A DNA stretch of 64,000 nt, from NCBI RefSeq assembly GCF_000621525.1, contig NZ_JHYC01000004.1, forward strand, positions 62,001 to 126,000, given 5' to 3'. The stretch comes from Legionella fairfieldensis ATCC 49588 (GTDB lineage Bacteria; Pseudomonadota; Gammaproteobacteria; Legionellales; Legionellaceae). The notes beneath the pieces were generated by a model. The model did not search any database and had not been told where the DNA came from. It saw nothing but the letters and a program-made list of their open reading frames with translations. The translations under genes and the position numbers were made by a program. This document shows, one piece after another, positions 29,213-37,956 of the stretch; position 1 is the stretch's first letter, and the number at the start of each line of letters is the position of its first letter.

Positions 29213-30273
29213 ATGAAAACCATAAGGAATTAATTAGCATCGGCTTAACAATTGGTATCGTATTATTTGCTTTATTCATTGTTCACCGTTTCATTCCTTC
29301 TATTATTTGGGCAGCTATTATTGTGATAGCGACTTATCCACTTTATAAACGCTGGCGCCGTTTTTTTGGTAAGCATGATGATTGGTCTGCGTTATTGTTT
29401 ACGGTGGTTTTGGGTCTGCTGCTTCTTGTTCCGTTGAGCTGGTTAGTAAGTATTCTGGTTACTGAACTACAGTTATTTATAAATTATTTACAGTCTATTA
29501 ATAAAGAAGGCGGCCCTGCTCCTGAGATTCTGAAACAATTTCCTATTGTGGGTAATGAATTAGTGACCTATTGGGACGTTAACATTGGTCAGCCGGGTAA
29601 GGTCAGGAATTTCCTGTCCAATCTTCATCTCTCCTTGACTCCCGCCAGTTATTACATCAAACAGGTCGGCGTTAATCTTGCACATCGTGGATTTCAATTA
29701 GGTTTTACGTTGTTAACTTTATTTTTCTTTTACCGGGATGGGGATAAATTATTTCAGCAAATCAGCCATATTGGAGGTTTTTGTTTGGGTGAGCGTTGGT
29801 TTCGCTACGCTGATCGCTTGCCTTCAGCCTTACGTTCGACGGTCAATGGTACTATTGTAGTGGGTCTGGGCGTCGGGATTTTAATGGGTTTTTGCTACTT
29901 TTTAGTGGGATTTCCTGCCCCAACGCTGGTTGGCTTTATAACAGCATTTGCTGCAATGATTCCTTTTGTCGTGCCAGTTGTGTTTATTATAGTTGCGTTG
30001 ATCCTCTTGATGAGTGGTTCGATGATTGGCGCTATTATAGTCTTAATCTGGGGCACTGTTGTCATGTTTGTGGCGGATCATTTCGTTAAACCTGTTTTAA
30101 TCGGTGGGGCGATTAAGCTACCTTTTCTTGCTGTGCTTTTTGGCATTTTAGGTGGCGTAGAAACGTTAGGGTTGCTCGGTTTATTTCTCGGCCCTATTAT
30201 TATGGTCCTGTTTATAACATTATGGCAAGAATCGCAAGGAATGGATAAGTCAGCAATATTGGACAAAAAATGA
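29209..30273 (+). CDS. AI-2E family transporter (PerM/YdiK-like)
   Basis: 355-residue inner-membrane protein with ~8 hydrophobic helices. The family pattern is clear: short first helices, a soluble region (~70-150), then long C-terminal helices including PAPTLVGFITAFAAMIPFV and a GLLGLFLGPIIM end. Members have been linked to AI-2 export or ion exchange; the substrate here is unknown. The ATG overlaps the pgpA stop (ATGA), so I start it at 29209 rather than five codons earlier. Confidence 0.88.
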   Translation: MNENHKELISIGLTIGIVLFALFIVHRFIPSIIWAAIIVIATYPLYKRWRRFFGKHDDWSALLFTVVLGLLLLVPLSWLVSILVTELQLFINYLQSINKEGGPAPEILKQFPIVGNELVTYWDVNIGQPGKVRNFLSNLHLSLTPASYYIKQVGVNLAHRGFQLGFTLLTLFFFYRDGDKLFQQISHIGGFCLGERWFRYADRLPSALRSTVNGTIVVGLGVGILMGFCYFLVGFPAPTLVGFITAFAAMIPFVVPVVFIIVALILLMSGSMIGAIIVLIWGTVVMFVADHFVKPVLIGGAIKLPFLAVLFGILGGVETLGLLGLFLGPIIMVLFITLWQESQGMDKSAILDKK

Positions 30274-30410
30274 AACAATATATTGAAAATATATACAGAA
30301 TATGGCAATATAGTCATTGATTAAATGATTAAGCCTTGTAATTTTTTTATTAGACCCAATTTGTCCCAATGTAAATTTTCCACTGGCTATTATCAGGAAG
30401 CGAGGGTATT

Positions 30411-30677
30411 ATGAATAAAAATTGGCCAACAAAAGCTAAAGATATGAACATTGCTCTGCGTATTATGGAAGAGTATGCGAATGAGCAAAATACAGATTCC
30501 CTGGGATTATTTGAAATAGTTGTCAATCAGGCAGAAAAACGCATGGATTTTCGCTTATCTTCGTGGGTAATGATTCTGGCTGAACACTTCAAATCACTGT
30601 ATGGAGCAAGCAAAGGTGATTTTATAACTCGGCAAATTATTAGTTCCTGTATTACAAATGGTGAAACTTTACACTAA
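30411..30677 (+). CDS. Small hypothetical protein
   Basis: 88 residues, soluble, mostly helical (DMNIALRIMEEYANEQ...GLFEIVVNQAEKRMDF). GAGGG lies 6 bases before the ATG, which together with normal codon use supports it as real. No family recognised. Confidence 0.55.
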   Translation: MNKNWPTKAKDMNIALRIMEEYANEQNTDSLGLFEIVVNQAEKRMDFRLSSWVMILAEHFKSLYGASKGDFITRQIISSCITNGETLH

Positions 30678-30781
30678 AAAATACCGTTCATATTAAACTG
30701 TTAGCTATTTTGGCAATTTTGTTTCAAAAATAGTAATTCTGTTCTTTAATGAAATAGATTTTTTATGTGCAATTTCACGGC

Positions 30782-30796
30782 GGTAAGGGTTCACGG
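30782..30796 (-). repeat. CCGTGAAC-type dispersed repeat (inverted copy)
   Basis: On the minus strand reads CCGTGAACCCTTACC. It is flanked on the left by an additional TTCACGG (30774-30780) repeating the right arm TTCACGG (30790-30796). Confidence 0.5.
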
Positions 30797-30836
30797 GATA
30801 TGCAAATTTTCTCTTCCAGACTTTGTTCCATGACTA

Positions 30837-30862
30837 GTCTTTCCCGACTGCGCGGGAAAGAC
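30837..30862. repeat. Perfect REP-like palindrome
   Basis: Arms GTCTTTCCCG / CGGGAAAGAC, 10 bases each and perfect, with a 6-base loop. Related to the elements at 24871 and 62483. No T-run, so not a classical terminator. Confidence 0.6.
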
Positions 30863-30893
30863 ATTGACGTTATATACTTCTTAATTCTCTATT

Positions 30894-30913
30894 CCGTGAA
30901 CACTTACTCACGG
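30894..30913 (+). repeat. CCGTGAAC-type dispersed repeat
   Basis: CCGTGAACACTTACTCACGG: arms CCGTGA / TCACGG with an 8-base loop. Same family as 30782-30796 (inverted), 32974-32989 and the hairpin at 25395-25410. Confidence 0.5.
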
Positions 30914-31034
30914 AGATAGATAATAGAAGAGCGTAGAACCTGGAATCTGGTTCAAAAACACAGCTTTCCAGAGAATAACTTTCTTAGTCAACACACCGGT
31001 AAATCAACAAAACCTGATCCGACAAACTGTCAGA

Positions 31035-31592
31035 TTATATAGAAAGATTATTCTCACCAATTCCAGGCTCTTCTGGCATAGAAAAGCAATCCACTAATTT
31101 AGTGACCCTATTGAATATCTCCGAAATAATAGTAGCTCCAGAACGAGTAAAAATAGATGCTAAAGCTAAGGGATATAGAACTGTTACAACTACAGCCGCT
31201 AAAGCAACTATAGCCGCCATAGCTGCTATGGATGCTAATTTCCTTGCACTCGAAAACATCATGTTAGTTTCTTTAAAATCGTTTTCTTTGAGATCCAGGA
31301 AAAAAGAACGGGATGTCAGTACCAAACTTGCTATGGAGCCGACAGTAGCTGCTGCACTAATAATTGTTGCAATTCCAATAGTAAGGCTTACAAACAGGGG
31401 CAGATTAATCACAATTGCCCATGCGCGGCAAAATTCTCTGAAACCTTCTTTATAGGGTGTAAAAAATCCATATGTTTGACAAGAATGTATTATGTACGTT
31501 TTCGCTTTAGCCATTTCATTACTACATACTTCACCTTGTCCAAAAATTAACTTGTTAAGGTTCGGTAGTTCAGGTTCTTGTTTATCTTTCAT
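31035..31592 (-). CDS. Membrane protein of unknown function
   Basis: 185 residues. A soluble N-terminal part (~65 residues) is followed by two hydrophobic regions: LPLFVSLTIGIATIISAAATVGSIASLVL (~72-100) and LASIAAMAAIVALAAVVVTVLYPLALASIF (~120-150). Gly/Ala-rich paired hydrophobic segments without a signal peptide are common in Legionella membrane-targeted effectors, but this is only an architectural resemblance. No family recognised. Confidence 0.6.
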   Translation of the reverse strand: MKDKQEPELPNLNKLIFGQGEVCSNEMAKAKTYIIHSCQTYGFFTPYKEGFREFCRAWAIVINLPLFVSLTIGIATIISAAATVGSIASLVLTSRSFFLDLKENDFKETNMMFSSARKLASIAAMAAIVALAAVVVTVLYPLALASIFTRSGATIISEIFNRVTKLVDCFSMPEEPGIGENNLSI

Positions 31593-31785
31593 GGTAATAT
31601 ATGCCTCATTAGATCAAAATAAATACATACTATTAGAAAAAAAACATCCTGTCAAAAATAGATTCGATTTATCTATCCCCCAACACGCATACGATACAGT
31701 ATTCCTTCTACTGTTTTTCGTAAATTGGGCTTGTCATAAATCCCTTGTTCGCGCATTATTATTATTGTCCGTAGATTTTCTCTCT

Positions 31786-32208
31786 TTATGAATTTGTGTA
31801 CTCCCAAGGATTGAGTAACTCTACCCCTGAATCTTCGAAATCTTTTATATTTCTTGTTACAACCACAAATCCATGAACTAAAGCTGTAGCAGCAATTAAT
31901 GCATCTCTTTCTGACCGAGGATCAGGTATATGGAGCTTAGCGCATCGTTGTGCTACTGCAACATCTATGTTTAAAATTCGATCTGCAAAGGCAGGAAGCA
32001 CATGGGTGTTAAGCCACGTGCGCAAAATGGCACCCTGAGAGGGATCTACACGTTCCTTCTGTAAAATCCCCATTTCTATCTCAAGTATGCTAATTACTGA
32101 TAAAAATAAAGATGCCGTAGACTCGGCTTTTGCCCACGATATTACATTAATATTAGCGTTCGTGCCTTTTCTTATTTCTGATACAACATTTGTATCCATT
32201 AAATACAT
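31786..32208 (-). CDS. PIN-domain ribonuclease toxin (VapC/FitB-like)
   Basis: 140 residues. Acidic active-site residues are in MYLMDTNVVSE (D5), ILEIEMG (Glu), SERDALIAATA (Asp) and NIKDFE (Asp), the four-acid PIN set that binds Mg/Mn. VapC-type toxins cleave specific tRNAs or rRNA. It starts within the antitoxin stop codon (TAATG), so the pair is translationally coupled. Sequence style (LDTNVVSE..., PDPRSERDALIAATAL) is closest to FitB-like PIN proteins. Confidence 0.9.
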   Translation of the reverse strand: MYLMDTNVVSEIRKGTNANINVISWAKAESTASLFLSVISILEIEMGILQKERVDPSQGAILRTWLNTHVLPAFADRILNIDVAVAQRCAKLHIPDPRSERDALIAATALVHGFVVVTRNIKDFEDSGVELLNPWEYTNS

Positions 32209-32465
32209 TAATCAAACTCCTCCGTACGATAAATATTTCCTTTTAGCTTTGGTGCCTCAAAGTCTATATCTGTTGTATCAGGCATAGCTAACAAATCGAC
32301 TATTGTTTCTTTAGTTTTAGATAATTTTAAATAGTCTTCAATGGTTAAAAGTACATGAGCTGGATGTCCTCTATCAGTGATAAAAACAGGCCCCTGCGCA
32401 GAAGCCTTCTTTATTTTACTGACGTCTTGATTAAATTCACGGCTAGAAAAAGTTGAAATTGCCAT
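32208..32465 (-). CDS. Phd/YefM-family antitoxin
   Basis: 85 residues. N-terminal DNA-binding domain pattern ISTFSSREFNQDVSKIKKA...GPVFITDRGHPAHVLLTIEDYLKL is that of Phd/YefM antitoxins; the C-terminal tail (MPDTTDIDFEAPKL) should wrap the PIN toxin. I use the ATG at 32465 with AGGG 6 bases before it; a TTG two codons upstream is possible. It probably represses its own promoter together with the toxin through the palindromes at 32481-32528. Confidence 0.88.
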   Translation of the reverse strand: MAISTFSSREFNQDVSKIKKASAQGPVFITDRGHPAHVLLTIEDYLKLSKTKETIVDLLAMPDTTDIDFEAPKLKGNIYRTEEFD

Positions 32466-32480
32466 TGCCAACCCTTGACA

Positions 32481-32498
32481 TGTAGTTACATATCTACA
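32481..32498. promoter_or_regulatory. Toxin-antitoxin operator 1
   Basis: TGTAG-N8-CTACA palindrome lying between the -10 box and the antitoxin start, in the same format as operator 2 exactly 30 bases away (about three helical turns), a spacing suited to cooperative binding. Confidence 0.6.
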
Positions 32499-32526
32499 AT
32501 ATAGAACAAATGTAGGTACTTGTCTA
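32498..32526 (-). promoter_or_regulatory. Toxin-antitoxin promoter
   Basis: On the minus strand: -35 TAGACA (32521-32526), 17-base spacer, -10 TATATT (32498-32503), each five of six to the sigma70 consensus. A predicted 5' leader of ~25 bases reaches the antitoxin ATG. Both boxes are overlapped by the palindromic operators. Confidence 0.6.
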
Positions 32527-32528
32527 CA
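32511..32528. promoter_or_regulatory. Toxin-antitoxin operator 2
   Basis: Second TGTAG-N8-CTACA palindrome, covering the -35 box. The N8 spacers differ in sequence between the two sites, so only arms and spacing are conserved, as expected for a dimeric repressor. Confidence 0.6.
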
Positions 32529-32918
32529 TTTTTTATTATATTTCTACTAAAATCTACTACTGGAAGTAAACTCAATGTAAAAATTAATTATTAATTGGGT
32601 AGATGAGTACATTGCGGATAATAAAGGTAATTATGATTAGTCTTTATCTTTAATAATCCTGTATGAAAGCAAGATAATTAATATAATTTTCGTATACCTT
32701 TTTCCTATTTTACTCCATATTCATACATCTTCCGTTAATTCCTAAAGTGATATTTATTTTAGATTTTGGAAAAAAGAGAGTGGGGTCTTTCTTATGGCAA
32801 TTACCCAATGACAACCCCCTTTCAGTAGCTTCATCGGAAAGATCAATTTCTCAAATTCCCCTATCGAGTGAATAAATTTATTGATGCTTATATCTAACCA
32901 ATTTTTAGATAAGAAAAT

Positions 32919-32985
32919 CAAACCCAATTAGTAGAAGCAGCCGATCAGGCTTTGTATGAGTCGAAAAAAACGGCCGTAACCGGTC
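32919..32985 (+). pseudogene. GGDEF-domain C-terminal remnant
   Basis: Reads QTQLVEAADQALYESKKTAV, matching the end of diguanylate cyclase GGDEF domains (usually L...AD.ALY.AK..GRN). Nothing upstream matches the catalytic part and the downstream frame is unrelated, so this is a ~22-codon fossil. Confidence 0.5.
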
Positions 32986-32989
32986 ACGG
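32974..32989 (-). repeat. CCGTGACC-type dispersed repeat
   Basis: On the minus strand CCGTGACCGGTTACGG, a 16-base near-palindrome with one mismatched pair; same family as the 30.8-30.9 kb copies. It sits at the end of the GGDEF remnant and may mark the rearrangement point. Confidence 0.45.
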
Positions 32990-33071
32990 TGGCACATTAG
33001 CGTGTATGAGCAGTAGCGAATACGAGATAACTATTTTCCACATAACGCTGTGCTCCATGACCGGACTACAA

Positions 33072-34485
33072 TTAAGGAGTAAAAGATCGGGTACACCTGA
33101 TTCGAACGCCGTTTAGCTTAGAGTTTGTAAGCTGGACGCCAGCGAGGAAGTCCTCAATCCAGGCTTGGTTCGCAGGACTGGCAGAAGACTCGGTAGAGCT
33201 CCAGTAGCCGGCGCCGCTAACGTTAAAACCGCCAATGGCAAAGCGATTAAGAAATAAGCAAAAGAGTTGGTTTTTGGCAGGCAAAAACCAATCGTTATAA
33301 CAGGCATTTCCCGCCTGGCAAGGGGTATTGCCTTGTGAATCCACTTCGAAATCATTACAAATTTGAGCCGCATAAGTACCAGCACCTAATACGGTAACAA
33401 TGGTTGTGGTGTTGGCTGCGCCATCGGTGTCGCTTTGCGCATTGGTTATCGTACCAAAACCTCCCCATTGAATACCTGAGCCGTTATCGGCAGTGGCTGC
33501 AAGCAGATTTTGCAATCCGCCTTCAAGACAGGCAATAGTCCCTCCTCCTGAGGATTGTCCTACTGCAGTGGCTACATAAGAATACCCGCTGGCAAGTGTC
33601 GCTCCGCCAGCAGGCGTGTCAATGACTACATCCACCGAACCGGCAGCATGGGCAGGCGTTACTGCGGTCACGGTGGTGGAGCTGACTATGTTGACACTGG
33701 TTGCCGCTACGCCACCAAAGGTCAGCGCGGTTGCTCCAGTCAGGCCGGTTCCAGTCAATGTCACGCCAGTACCGCCTGCTGCAGTTCCTGAGCTTGGGTT
33801 AATGGCTGTGAGAGTACTCCCTGACTGGATGGCAATGGCTGCTGTCGCTGTATTGGTATTCGTACCCTGAATAGTAAAGTTCGTTTGCCCTACCATCGTA
33901 GTGCCTGGCGCATAAGTCAGCGTGCAACTACCACCAGGTGGTACATTAGCACAGGTATTGTTGACTTCTGTGACATGGCCATCCAATGCCGTTCCGGCGA
34001 AATCTGAAATAATGTTGGTAGCTGTTATTTGCGTCGAAGTGTTGTTAATTGTGAGTTGACCGTTTGCACCATTCACAGTCAAGGTCAAAGGTGATCCCGT
34101 AACGGAAATGATGGCATTGGTTGTCGGTGGTGCCTGGGTGATATGCAAAATATTCACGGCGCTGGGTCGATAGCATTGGTTGGTGGAGCCTTGTTGGCAA
34201 ACCACGGGGCTATTGGTAATCGGGTTAGTTAACTGCCCGCCATTTATCGCTAAAGACAGAATACAGGAATTCTTGCTCCTGAGCACAAAAGGACTGCTGC
34301 AAACACCTGGCCCCGTGGTGATTTGTGCAATACCCTGGATCGGCTGCATGGACAAAGTATGTGGCCTGTTTGATTGGTTGGTAATACGGTATTGCACCAA
34401 AGCGGTACCATTCGAGGGTACCGGCATATGCGGTTATCAACATTAACCCTGACCACAGGGAAGCCCCAAAAAAACAATGCTTCAT
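33072..34485 (-). pseudogene. Secreted TIG/DUF1566 protein, frameshifted near the signal peptide
   Basis: The start at 34485 gives a signal peptide MKHCFFGASLWSGLMLITAYAG, but the frame is lost at a CCC run (34416-34418) and the mature sequence continues in another frame from PSNGTALVQYRITNQ. The mature part (~450 residues) has Thr/Asn-rich beta repeats with Cys, an IPT/TIG domain (AINPSSGTAAGGTGVTLTG... YSYVA) and a C-terminal DUF1566-like domain (NDWFLPAKNQLF...GYWSSTES...AWIEDFLAGVQ...VRIRCTRSF). Removing one base at the CCC joins the frames. It could be a real pseudogene, a phase-variable gene or a sequencing error; the long intact remainder suggests recent loss. Confidence 0.75.
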
Positions 34486-34511
34486 AAACACTCCTTGCCT
34501 GATGAAACAGA

Positions 34512-34736
34512 TTATTCAATAAAAATAAACGACACCTGGTGACTATGATCATTTAATCCATCGATACCCACTTCTAGGTAACGCTTGTGCCACTTTCTCA
34601 GTGTAGGGCGAGAAATGCCATATTTACGACAAACATAACCTGCATCCTTCGTTTCAAGATATAGATTTACCCACGTTAACCTGGCTTTAATCTGCTGCTT
34701 CATAAGGTGGATAAGTCTATCAATTAATTGAAACAA
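34512..34736 (-). pseudogene. Transposase N-terminal helix-turn-helix fragment
   Basis: About 60 residues matching the N-terminal HTH of IS481/IS3-type transposases: IKARLTWVNLYLETKDAGYVCRKYGISRPTLRKWHKRYLEVGIDGL. It stops after DHSHQ with an unrelated tail, so the DDE catalytic part is gone. It lies just upstream of the frameshifted TIG/DUF1566 gene. Confidence 0.7.
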
Positions 34737-34741
34737 TGTCT

Positions 34742-34871
34742 ATGAATCACACAATTCAAGCACTGGAGAAGAATCGCTACTCGATATGACCGTTGTGATT
34801 CCATTTTTATCTCGTCCATTGCTCTTGCTGCCATTGCTATTTGGGCAGAATTAAATGGTGATTCAACCTAG
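34742..34871 (+). pseudogene. IS5-family transposase C-terminal remnant
   Basis: The two overlapping frames read QALEKNR and then RRIATRYDRCDS, FISSIALAAIAIWAEL and a stop. The pattern (ENRR.ATRYD...F...I.LAA..IW) is the C-terminus of IS5-group DDE transposases. Only ~40 codons with a frameshift remain. Confidence 0.6.
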
Positions 34872-34949
34872 GGGGGATGAAAACTCAGCTCTATCTATAA
34901 CTGACATGATATAAATTGACGTTAATTTATTTTACGTCTCCATGCTTTC

Positions 34950-36431
34950 TTATAGACAACTCCGTGGACGCAAATTCAGCAAAGATGTTGGCTCAGTGAT
35001 ATTTTCCTTGGGTTTTTTGAAGGTAAAAAAATTCAATCGTTGGTTTATTGATAGTTTATGAACGGGCTTTTTAATGAATGTGAATTTATTTTTGTCCTCG
35101 TAATCAGCAGTAACGAGTTGGCCTTGAGCATTATATCCTGTAGTTAGCACAAGTCGTCGATTAAAAGGATCTCTGGCCGTGACTGCGGTATGGTAGACTC
35201 CGGGTTCAACTTTATCGATGTGTTTTACAACAGCAGGAAGTGGCACATGGATGAATTGTGTTTTATATTCATTATCGCCAACACCCAGTTGACCGAACCT
35301 GTTATCTCCAGTCGCTGCGAGGAAAGGCTGATTATGTTTATTCCTGCCATTAATAATGACATGGGAGCCACCTGATTCAATAGTATTGATTTTCGCCAGG
35401 TCAGGAGGAAGTAAACAAGGGGTAAAATGAAGTTTTTGCTTCGTGTCCCCTGTGGAAAGCTGACCGTAAGTATTTTCCCCTACGGCAAAAACCAGTGGCA
35501 AACGGTTGTCGTCATGGCCATAGATAAAACTAAATTCATGACTTATACATCCCCCCTCAATCGTGGTAATTCCCTCAGGAAGCACACAGCGATAAAAATG
35601 ATTGTCCAGTCGAGTATCGGGGTAGTGAAAAGGATAGTCTCCTGCCATAGCGATGAAGAATTGATTATCTTTATCTCGGCCATAAATGATCAGGCTGTTT
35701 TCAAAACGTTGTACGTCAATAATGTATCGCAACTGACTGGGTAGTGGTAGAAAGGTATATTGGTTTGAATCACGAGGATGATTTGTTTCCACAAGTAACG
35801 GTCTGTTGAATTGATCTTCACCGTGTATCAAGACAGCCGATTTATATAGTTTAATTCCATTAATTTTGATCAGCCGTTCTGGAAGTTTGCCCGGTGAAAA
35901 AGAATAATAATTGTTTAAATCCTGCATGACTAAAAAAGGCTTAAGAAAACGGTCATTAGACATAATAAATTCGTTGGCGTTATTACTTCCAGCGAGGAAG
36001 AGCATCAGTTGATTATTTTTATTTCGACCCCAAATAATCGTCCGTTTAAGGCCCGCTTTTATGCCATCAATACAAACTATCTCTTTTGGCAGGAAACAAG
36101 GAGAGAACAAATTGGTATTCATACTAAAATATTGTCCAATGCCCAGTTCACCATAACTATTTTGACCTGCGGCAAAAAGCATGAGATTACTTTGCCTGCG
36201 TAATAAAACAAATGTTTGATAAGAACCCACAAAGATTTGGCTGTATGCGAGAGTTCTTTTCCGGTTTAATTCGTCATCAGGTGGTTTTTGACCGAATAGG
36301 TCATTTAATTTTTTATTCAGTTCATACAAAGACGCAATATCTTGAGGATTAAGATAGGAGAATAGAGTAGGCCACAGCCCCGACAGGAATAGCGTATTGA
36401 TTAAGTCTGGACATTTATCCCTCTGAATCAT
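34950..36431 (-). CDS. F-box-like and RCC1-repeat protein, effector candidate
   Basis: 493 residues. Residues 14-47 (LWPTLFSYLNPQDIASLYELNKKL) have the spacing of an F-box-like motif. At least five RCC1-type blades follow, some degenerate: LFAAGQNSYGELGIGQ (~84), LFLAGSNN (~146), VFAVGENTYGQLSTGD (~315), FLAATGDNRFGQLGVGD (~368), VLTTGYNAQGQL (~426). RCC1 folds are seven-bladed propellers acting on small GTPases; F-boxes recruit host SCF ubiquitin ligases. Both occur in Legionella effectors (e.g. LegG1 for RCC1, AnkB for F-box). No signal peptide. Translocation and targets are inferred. Confidence 0.8.
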   Translation of the reverse strand: MIQRDKCPDLINTLFLSGLWPTLFSYLNPQDIASLYELNKKLNDLFGQKPPDDELNRKRTLAYSQIFVGSYQTFVLLRRQSNLMLFAAGQNSYGELGIGQYFSMNTNLFSPCFLPKEIVCIDGIKAGLKRTIIWGRNKNNQLMLFLAGSNNANEFIMSNDRFLKPFLVMQDLNNYYSFSPGKLPERLIKINGIKLYKSAVLIHGEDQFNRPLLVETNHPRDSNQYTFLPLPSQLRYIIDVQRFENSLIIYGRDKDNQFFIAMAGDYPFHYPDTRLDNHFYRCVLPEGITTIEGGCISHEFSFIYGHDDNRLPLVFAVGENTYGQLSTGDTKQKLHFTPCLLPPDLAKINTIESGGSHVIINGRNKHNQPFLAATGDNRFGQLGVGDNEYKTQFIHVPLPAVVKHIDKVEPGVYHTAVTARDPFNRRLVLTTGYNAQGQLVTADYEDKNKFTFIKKPVHKLSINQRLNFFTFKKPKENITEPTSLLNLRPRSCL

Positions 36432-36594
36432 AGAGTTTTGCCATTTATTTAAGTTTAATTTGAGCTTCTTTTATTAAATTACATTTGGAGTTTTACAGGG
36501 ATTAAAGCCATTGCCAAGCTTATCCGAATATTTTTATGAGACTAGCATTCCTGAATAGTCTGGACAAGCTGCGACAGGCAAGTTTGGGGAAATA

Positions 36595-37926
36595 TCAATT
36601 AATGTTTATTGACGGGGGTGAAGCGAGATCGGCATACAAATCGTAGTCATCACTATTGGTGATGACTACTTCTACCAAATCGCCCACTTTAAGGTTATCC
36701 GTGTAAGGTAAATAAACCAGACCGTCAATTTCCGGAGCATCACTTTTACTGCGGGCAATAATGTGTTTATCAGTAATTTCATCAATAAGCACGTTTTGTT
36801 TCGTGCCGATTTTTGCTTCCAGTTTGTTGCGGCTGATCTCGGCCTGTAATTGCATAAAACGGTGATAACGTTCTTCTTTTATTTCATCAGGAACAGGATT
36901 AGCCAGTTCATTGGCTTTTGCTCCTGCAACAGGTGAATATTGAAAACAACCAACGCGATCTAATTGGGCTGCTTCTAAAAAAGCTAATAGTTCTTCAAAT
37001 TCTTCTTCTGTTTCGCCGGGAAAACCTGTAATGAAGGTAGATCGTAAAGTAATATCAGGGCAAATTTCTCGCCATTGGCCAATACGTACCAACGTATTTT
37101 CGCTACTGGCCGGACGTTTCATCGCTTTTAAAACCCGTGAATTGGCATGTTGCAAGGGAATGTCCAGATAAGGCAAAATGAGGCCATCGCGCATCAAAGG
37201 AATAATCTCATCGACATGAGGGTAAGGATAGACGTAGTGCAGACGCACCCAAATGCCTAATTCACCCAATTGCTGGCAAAGATCATAAAATTGCGTTTTG
37301 ATGGTTTTACCTTTCCATTCCACGGGTTGATAGCGCGTATCAACTCCATAGGCACTCGTATCCTGAGAGATGACTAATAACTCTTTTACACCGGCCTCTT
37401 TTAATCGTTGGGCTTCGCTTAAGACTTGAGTCAGTGGATAGCTTTGTAATTTACCGCGCATGGTCGGAATAATACAAAAGGTACATTTCTGATTACAGCC
37501 CTCGGAAATTTTCAGATAGGCATAATGCCTGGGCGTGAGTTTAATCCCTTGAGGGGGTATAAGTTGCGTAAAAGGATCAGCTGGTGGTGGTAAATGACGA
37601 TGCACCGCGCGTACAACTTCTTCGTAAGCATGGGCGCCACTGATATGCAAAACATCGGGACAGGCTTCACGAATAATCTCTGCTTTAGCGCCCAAACATC
37701 CGGTTACAATAACACGGCCATTTTCAGCCATTGCTTCTTTAATCGTGTCTAATGATTCAGTGACTGCCGCGTCAATAAAACCGCAGGTGTTAACGACAAC
37801 AACTCCCGCATCCTGATAAGACGAAACCAGTTCATAACCCTGCGCACGTAATTGGGTGATAATCCGCTCTGAATCCACCAATGCTTTAGGACAACCCAGG
37901 CTTACAAAGCCCACTTTATGATTCAT
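36595..37926 (-). CDS. rimO: Ribosomal protein S12 methylthiotransferase
   Basis: Radical-SAM enzyme adding a methylthio group to Asp88 of S12. UPF0004 domain at the N-terminus ([16 protein letters not shown]), radical-SAM Cx3Cx2C (CNQKCTFC) near residue 143, TRAM domain at the C-terminus. 443 residues. It lies 30 bases downstream of dsbD on the same strand. Confidence 0.97.
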   Translation of the reverse strand: MNHKVGFVSLGCPKALVDSERIITQLRAQGYELVSSYQDAGVVVVNTCGFIDAAVTESLDTIKEAMAENGRVIVTGCLGAKAEIIREACPDVLHISGAHAYEEVVRAVHRHLPPPADPFTQLIPPQGIKLTPRHYAYLKISEGCNQKCTFCIIPTMRGKLQSYPLTQVLSEAQRLKEAGVKELLVISQDTSAYGVDTRYQPVEWKGKTIKTQFYDLCQQLGELGIWVRLHYVYPYPHVDEIIPLMRDGLILPYLDIPLQHANSRVLKAMKRPASSENTLVRIGQWREICPDITLRSTFITGFPGETEEEFEELLAFLEAAQLDRVGCFQYSPVAGAKANELANPVPDEIKEERYHRFMQLQAEISRNKLEAKIGTKQNVLIDEITDKHIIARSKSDAPEIDGLVYLPYTDNLKVGDLVEVVITNSDDYDLYADLASPPSININ

Positions 37927-37956
37927 AAATTTTTGACTGCAAAAAAAGTGGGCGGA

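Larger units (their letters stand above)
30678..31034. other. Intergenic region with short repeats
   Basis: 357 bases without a gene. It holds two copies of the CCGTGAAC-type repeat and a perfect 10-base-arm palindrome (30837-30862), listed separately. Nothing else seen. Confidence 0.6.
32529..33071. other. Intergenic region with decayed sequence
   Basis: About 540 bases without an intact gene. AT-rich to ~32880, then a GGDEF-domain remnant (32919-32985) and a CCGTGACC-type repeat (32974-32989). Nothing else recognised. Confidence 0.5.

Noticed and set aside
32473..32485. TTGACA on the + strand as a promoter -35
   Set aside because: No matching -10 box at proper spacing and no downstream + strand gene; the minus-strand promoter is better.
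36009..36203. Open frame opposite the RCC1 gene
   Set aside because: Antisense shadow without a ribosome site.
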